Assembly: GCA_033675265.1 (NCBI GenBank)
Contig: JAUJYZ010000658.1
Location: forward strand, 124,001-188,000
From: Actinostola sp. cb2023
Taxonomy: Eukaryota; Cnidaria; Anthozoa; Actiniaria; Actinostolidae
Length of the DNA stretch: 64,000 bases
Direction: 5' to 3'
Shown here: positions 59,037 through 64,000 of the stretch, piece by piece
How positions within the stretch are numbered: position 1 is the first letter of the stretch
How the letters are laid out: the number at the start of each line of letters is the position of its first letter
Notes under the pieces: model-generated
Told to the model about the DNA's origin: nothing
What the model saw: only the letters and a program-made list of their open reading frames with translations
The model's database searches: none
Program-made: the position numbers and the translations under genes

Positions 59037-62000
59037 ATGGCGGCTCGCAGTGGTTTTCTACACCAAGAAAAGAAAGCAGAGCCTTTGCTCATATTTTACG
59101 ACAGCGAGGCCGCAAATGGAAACGTTCACTATGGCGATGTGATCGAAATCGCAGCTGCGTGTCATCCTGGCGTAGTTGTGGGCTCGTTTGAGAGTTTAAT
59201 CCACACCAAACAACAACTTGGATTCTTCGGTAAGTCGACCGTCGCCGAGTTTTCTGTTCGAGTTGACTGCGTCCCGTCATTAATATCATCTAGTTATCAA
59301 TAATCTAAGACGTGAGTCTTTTATAGATGCTCACAATATGAACCCAAGCAGTTTTCAGTAGATCTTTTCTTCAGAGGGTTTTCTAGATTGCCGATCAAGG
59401 CAACAGTAGTAGCGTACCGTTGTAGTTATTCACGACTTGTTCAATTGCACCAACGCAATACCAACAACGTTAGCTATATGTGCATGACAACACGAGCATT
59501 TACCATAGTATTTCCTCTACTTTATCTGAGTTGAAAAGTTGCACCTATCAATCAAAGCGTAGACGTACTCACACAGTAATCAGTACCGACCCAGTCGGAC
59601 TGTTGTGTGTTTTAATATTCGTACACATGTACGCCTTTGGCTTTGAAATGTTTGTAAATTTGTTACACTCTTGTAACTTATTTATCTTTGAATTAATTTA
59701 TCACCAAAGGCGAGGCTGGTATGATTTATTACTGGAAACTATACTTTGATTTTGGTAAAATGCGAATCTAAATTGGTTCAAACTATCAATCAATCGTGGA
59801 TGCATATGGCAAGTACGGTAATAGTTATAGTTTGTCCTGAGACCAGCCCAATTCTCTACGACCACATTGTTAGATCATTTCCAAGAATAACAATTAACAT
59901 TGCCAATAAACAATGGGTAGTAGAGTGCAAACCATAGAGTGATGGCACTTAACCCATGAAGCAAAATCTAATAGTTAGTGACCAATAGTCAGATCAAAAC
60001 AAAAGAAAACAATGGAATTAGTGTCTAGTAATATCTACTTGGCTAATATCTGTTTCACGGGTTATTAAAGTGCCATCACTCTATGTCCGTGAAATAGTAC
60101 TATTACTAAATAGTACTAAATAGTGTTATCTCCATTGTTTTCTATTGTTTCATCAGTGCTATTTAGTACTAATTAGTTAGTACTGTTTCACGGACATATG
60201 GTTTGCACTCTACATACCGTGTGCAGTCTAGCTGCTTTTGTTTTGCTTTTGTTTGCCATGTTACTCTTGTTAGAGATTATTGCCACACTACAATCATCAT
60301 ATAGATAATAATAATAATAACATTTATTTCTTCACGTAAAAACACAAAAGAGCTTACAATAATTTTTTTATCTCTGTCAGCACTAAATAAATCTGGCATC
60401 ACTAAAGAAGCCCTGCAGGGAAAACCCATCATTGATGAAGCCATTGAACAATTCCTGGAGTGGATAAAGGACATGGTAAAATTAGCAAATGAAAAGAATA
60501 AGGCTAACTATTTTCCAGGTATGCTAGATATAATAATAATATTATTATTATATTAATAATAAAATTTTATTTTTATATTTTTATATTTTTTATTTTTTTA
60601 TTTATTTTTATATATATATATATAATATAATAATATATTTGGTTCGAGTGTAGTTTATGTCTCAACTGAAATTTCAATATATAATTCAAGGGAACAGTGT
60701 AAGTTGCTTGTGATCAAAATCCAAATTTGGATTTTGACCAGACCTCTTATATTGTTCTTGCACAGACCCCTTGACTGTAATATATCAAACATGAGAAAGA
60801 TTTCTCTGATTTCAAAACACCGAGAAGTGAGTTGACAAAATGAGGTACAGCCAAGTTTTTTTAACAACTACAAGGTGTTTTGAAATTCGAGGAAGAACTC
60901 TTTCTAGTGTTTGATCTAGCTTCTCAAACCATTAATAATTCTTAGAGAAATTCAAGGTTAAAGTTGATCAAATTGTATGCTAATAAAATAACAATTTCAA
61001 ACCTCCTTCACGGTAGTGGTTTCCTTTGTTTTGTACTCATGAATTATTAATGAGTTTGAGAAGGGAAGTGACACACAGCTGCTCAGAAGAGCTGTTGTGA
61101 TTGGATAATACAAACAATAGAATTCATTATCTACTATTGTCTACTCATTCTATTGTTTTGTTTCTATTGTTTTACTCTAATAGTATTGACCCAATTGGCA
61201 TAGATCTTCTAAGAGCTACAGGTCAGCCCCATAGTGGCTTGTGATAAAAATCTGAATTCTCTTTTGAAATTTAAAAAATCTGGAGGAGAATTTAGATTTT
61301 GATCAGATAGTTTTCTTTCATCTGACATCATGTATGTATTGTTTTGCAGTACTCTGTGCCCATGGTGGATATCACTTTGATTATCTTATATTATTCTCCA
61401 ACCTGGAAAGAAAGGGATTTCCTTATCAGAAGTTCAGTAACCACAATGTACATTTTGCAGACAGTTTTCTGTTTTGTAAAGAGGTATAATATATACACCT
61501 ATTTCAAAAAACGTTGGCATCTGAAATCTGAATCTGATTCTGAATCTGAAATTCTGAATCTGAAATCTGAATCTGTGACCTAAAAACACTCGTAGCCACA
61601 CTATTCACCAACACAGGTCTTCGCCTAGAGGTCGTGTAGGCATATTCCAATAATTACAAGATAGATCACAACTCAACACAAGCACAATAGAATTCAGATT
61701 AGATTATTCATTGTCTATTTCAGATGCCAATTTTTTTGAAATAGGTATATACAGTTATTATTTTACTCTATTTCACCATCCTGAAAACTTCCAGATTATT
61801 GGCACCAGGCCCCGGTTGCACTAAGAGTGAATAGCGCTATCCCCATAGTGCCCTTGTGATAAATTTATCTGATAACTGCATCAGTTTTGAAATCCGTTGG
61901 AAACTTATCCGGTGGATAGGACTATTCATCTTTTTTGATCTGGGGCCAGGTTGATATCTAGTTATCGTCGTAGTTATCATGTAATGTTGTAAATTTTGCA

Positions 62001-63775
62001 AAGCTGAGAATGATCTCAAACCCAGGGGGGGGGGGGGGGGATATCCCATGTGATTATTTAGTTAAATATTGACCCAGGGGGGGGGGGGGGAACTCCCATG
62101 GATTATTTAGTTAAATATTGACCCAGGGGAGGGACTCCCATGTATTAGAAGTTCAGTAACCACCCATGTACATTTTCCCATGACAGTTTTATTTGTTAAA
62201 TATTGAGGGGGAATATATCCCACCTATTATTTAGTTAAAAAACCCGGGGAGGGACTCCCATCTGATTATCTGTTAAAATGACCCTGAACTCCCATGTGAT
62301 TATTTAGTTAAATCTGAATCTGTGACCTAAAAACACTCATTTCGTAGCCACTCCCATTTATTCGCCAACATGTGATTATTTAGTTCTTCGCCTAGAGGTC
62401 GTGTAGGCATATTGACCCAGTAATTCCCATGTGAGATAGATTACATACTTGACCCAGGGGAGGGACTCCCATTGATTATTTAGTTAAATATTGACCCAGG
62501 GACTCCCAGATTATTTAGTTAAATATTGACCCAGGGGAGGGATTCCCATTTGATTATTTAGATTCAGGGGGGAACTCCCAGATTTATTTAGTTAAATTTG
62601 ACCCAGATGCCAACGTTTTTTGATTATTTAGTTAAATATACAGGGGGGTTATTACTCCCATGTGTTATTTAGTTAATCCTGACCCAGGGGGGGAAAACTT
62701 CCATGTGTATTTATTAAATATTGACCCAGGCCCCGGTTGGGAACTCCCAGTGATTGATTTAGTAAATATTGACCCAGGGGAGGGACTCCCATGTGATTAT
62801 TTAGTTAAATATTGACCCAGGGGAGGGACTCCCATGTGATTATTTAGTTAAATATTGACCCAGGGGAGGGACTCCCATGTGATTATTTATCCGGTGACCC
62901 AGCGCTATTTAGTTAAATATTGACCCAGGGGGGGGAACATGTGATTATTTAGGGACCCAGGGGTTGATATCTATGTGATTATTTAGTTAAATATTGACCC
63001 AAAATAATGTGTTCTGTAAATAACCCAGGGCAAAGCTGATGTGATTATTAGTTAAATAACCCAGGGGAGGGACTCCCATGTGGGGGGGGGGGACCCAGGG
63101 GGGGGACTTCCATGTGATTATTTAGTGAAATATTGTAAAGCGCTATTGGACTTTTAGGAAATAGCGCTATAGAAATAAATTATTATTGTTATTATTAAAA
63201 GGATGGGGATGATCGTCGGAAAATATGAATTAGACCCCTAAAGAAGACCAATCTGGGCGTGGCTTTATTTGACCCCTAAAAGATGCCATTCTAATCCAGA
63301 ATTTACAGATTTCCTGCCTGGTTGGTCTAGCTAGACCACCAACACAATATATGCCATTTTAATATATATGCGAACAACCCTAAATGATACCTTGATGGCT
63401 AAAAATATTGGTGTGCCGTCGTGAACACCCTAAGGGATACCATAAACCATAATTTACACCCCTAAAAGAGACGATGATCATCCCCGTCCCTTTCAGTATA
63501 GCAGTCCCCCCTCGGATCTCAACTAGAAAGGCACCAGGTTGTTGTATTGCTTACATTTTGGTAAAAGTGTGTAACCTACACTTAAATCATTGACAATGTT
63601 CGCAAGACTCTACAACAAAAATGTGTCAAGAATTATTGTCCATTGAATGCAACTTTGATGTGTTTATTCTTCTTATTGAAACAGCTCCAGGATGGTGGGA
63701 ATCAGCTATTACAGAATACTAGATTATCAATAGATGGATTGTTCCACAAGTTCTTCCCCAAGCATACCATCAAAG
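59037..63775 (+). CDS. DEDDh 3'-5' exonuclease-like protein, 5' part only (runs off the window)
   Basis: Exons 59037-59229, 60381-60518, 61350-61483 and 63685-63775 join in phase to 186 codons; the last ends in phase 1 at a GT donor, so the gene continues past 64000. Seen: exonuclease motif I as YDSEAANGN..DVIEIAAA (Asp22, Glu24) and motif II as CAHGGYHFDYLIL (Asp121). Motif III (HxxxD) would fall beyond the window. DnaQ/TREX-type enzymes remove 3' nucleotides with two metal ions; the layout also recalls the exonuclease-like end of vertebrate PML-I, but I cannot assign a subfamily. The start ATG is in AAAATGG just before the domain. No signal peptide or membrane segment is seen. Intron 3 contains a 42-bp minisatellite and scrambled sequence. 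Confidence 0.75.
59919..60214. mobile_element. Outer MITE, TIR GTAGAGTGCAAACCATATG (interrupted)
   Basis: Inverted ends about 300 bp apart. The left arm is split by a second MITE at 59937-60081; excising it restores CCATATGTCCGTGAAA as in the right arm. Confidence 0.75.
59937..60081. mobile_element. Inner TA-flanked MITE, TIR GAGTGATGGCACTT
   Basis: 145 bp with TA on each side, inserted inside the outer MITE at 59919-60214. Confidence 0.8.
61990..63125. repeat. ~42-bp minisatellite mixed with neighbouring unique sequence
   Basis: Unit GATTATTTAGTTAAATATTG plus ACCCAGGGGAGGGACTCCCA. Clean units occur near 62.76-62.88 kb; elsewhere pieces of 61430-62010 are interleaved in order. In intron 3 of the exonuclease gene. 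Confidence 0.8.
63199..63493. mobile_element. Foldback repeat, ends AAAGGATGGGGATGATCGTC
   Basis: Inverted ends about 290 bp apart with internal GACCCCTAAA motifs in both orientations. Confidence 0.65.
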
Positions 63776-64000
63776 GTACAAGATTCAGATCATTTCTGAC
63801 AGCACGCAGTTCATTTGTGACATCTTTCTTATTGCACATAAATCAAATCCACTGACATTTCGAATATTATAGGCCATCTTATGCAAAGAACTACATTTTT
63901 TAATTTATAAGGTCTGAATTGTCAGTATATTTAGCACCTTTTCACACTAATAATGTCCAAGTTTCATTCTACACACCCATCTTATAGAGAGATGAATGTA
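63776..64000. other. Intron 4 of the exonuclease gene, cut by window end
   Basis: Begins with donor GTACAAGATT. The open frame continuing to 63855 is intronic read-through. No further exon visible. Confidence 0.5.

Overview
This window is nuclear DNA from an animal, most likely a marine invertebrate. Genes are split by many GT-AG introns, no bacterial operon is present, and the products are animal-type: a TFIIIC subunit, ORC5, copper chaperone for SOD, two CYP46-like P450s, an HSD17B12-type reductase and a DEDDh exonuclease. Introns and spacers are packed with minisatellites, microsatellites and miniature inverted-repeat elements (MITEs). I cannot fix the phylum from sequence alone.

Layout. 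1-3.2 kb: mobile-element debris (a piggyBac-like TTAA element cut by the window edge, then two related Mutator-like elements with 9-10 bp target duplications). 3.25-24.7 kb, minus: GTF3C2, about 24 exons and 1259 codons, with three zinc-finger doublets, three AT-hooks and a C-terminal WD40 domain; its introns hold most of the simple repeats. 26.5-33.6 kb, minus: a CYP46-like P450 with intact exons and splice sites but without the heme-ligand cysteine, the I-helix acid/alcohol pair or the helix-C WxxxR; one intron carries about 43 copies of a ~90-bp minisatellite. 34.1-39.1 kb, plus: ORC5, divergent from that P450. 41.3-43.6 kb, plus: a CYP46-like P450 with all catalytic motifs. 44.4-53.0 kb, plus: HSD17B12-like reductase, 11 exons. 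54.0-58.9 kb, minus: CCS, 9 exons. 59.0 kb to the window end, plus: the start of a DEDDh 3'-5' exonuclease gene, divergent from CCS by about 160 bp.

Three lipid/sterol-type genes (two P450s and an HSD17B12-like SDR) lie within 27 kb, separated only by ORC5. The two P450s look like paralogues, one catalytically normal and one probably a pseudoenzyme; this is the most interesting biology here. CCS keeps a complete set of SOD1-type copper and zinc ligands. Among the mobile DNA, a 48-bp and a 94-bp palindrome share ends and each has a perfect 9-bp target duplication. Two regions (14.5-15.55 kb and 62.1-63.1 kb) look like letter-level mixtures of a tandem repeat with neighbouring unique sequence, which suggests consensus errors in the assembly.

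Exon boundaries were read by hand from splice sites, reading phase and remembered similarity to human proteins; no alignment or database search was run.
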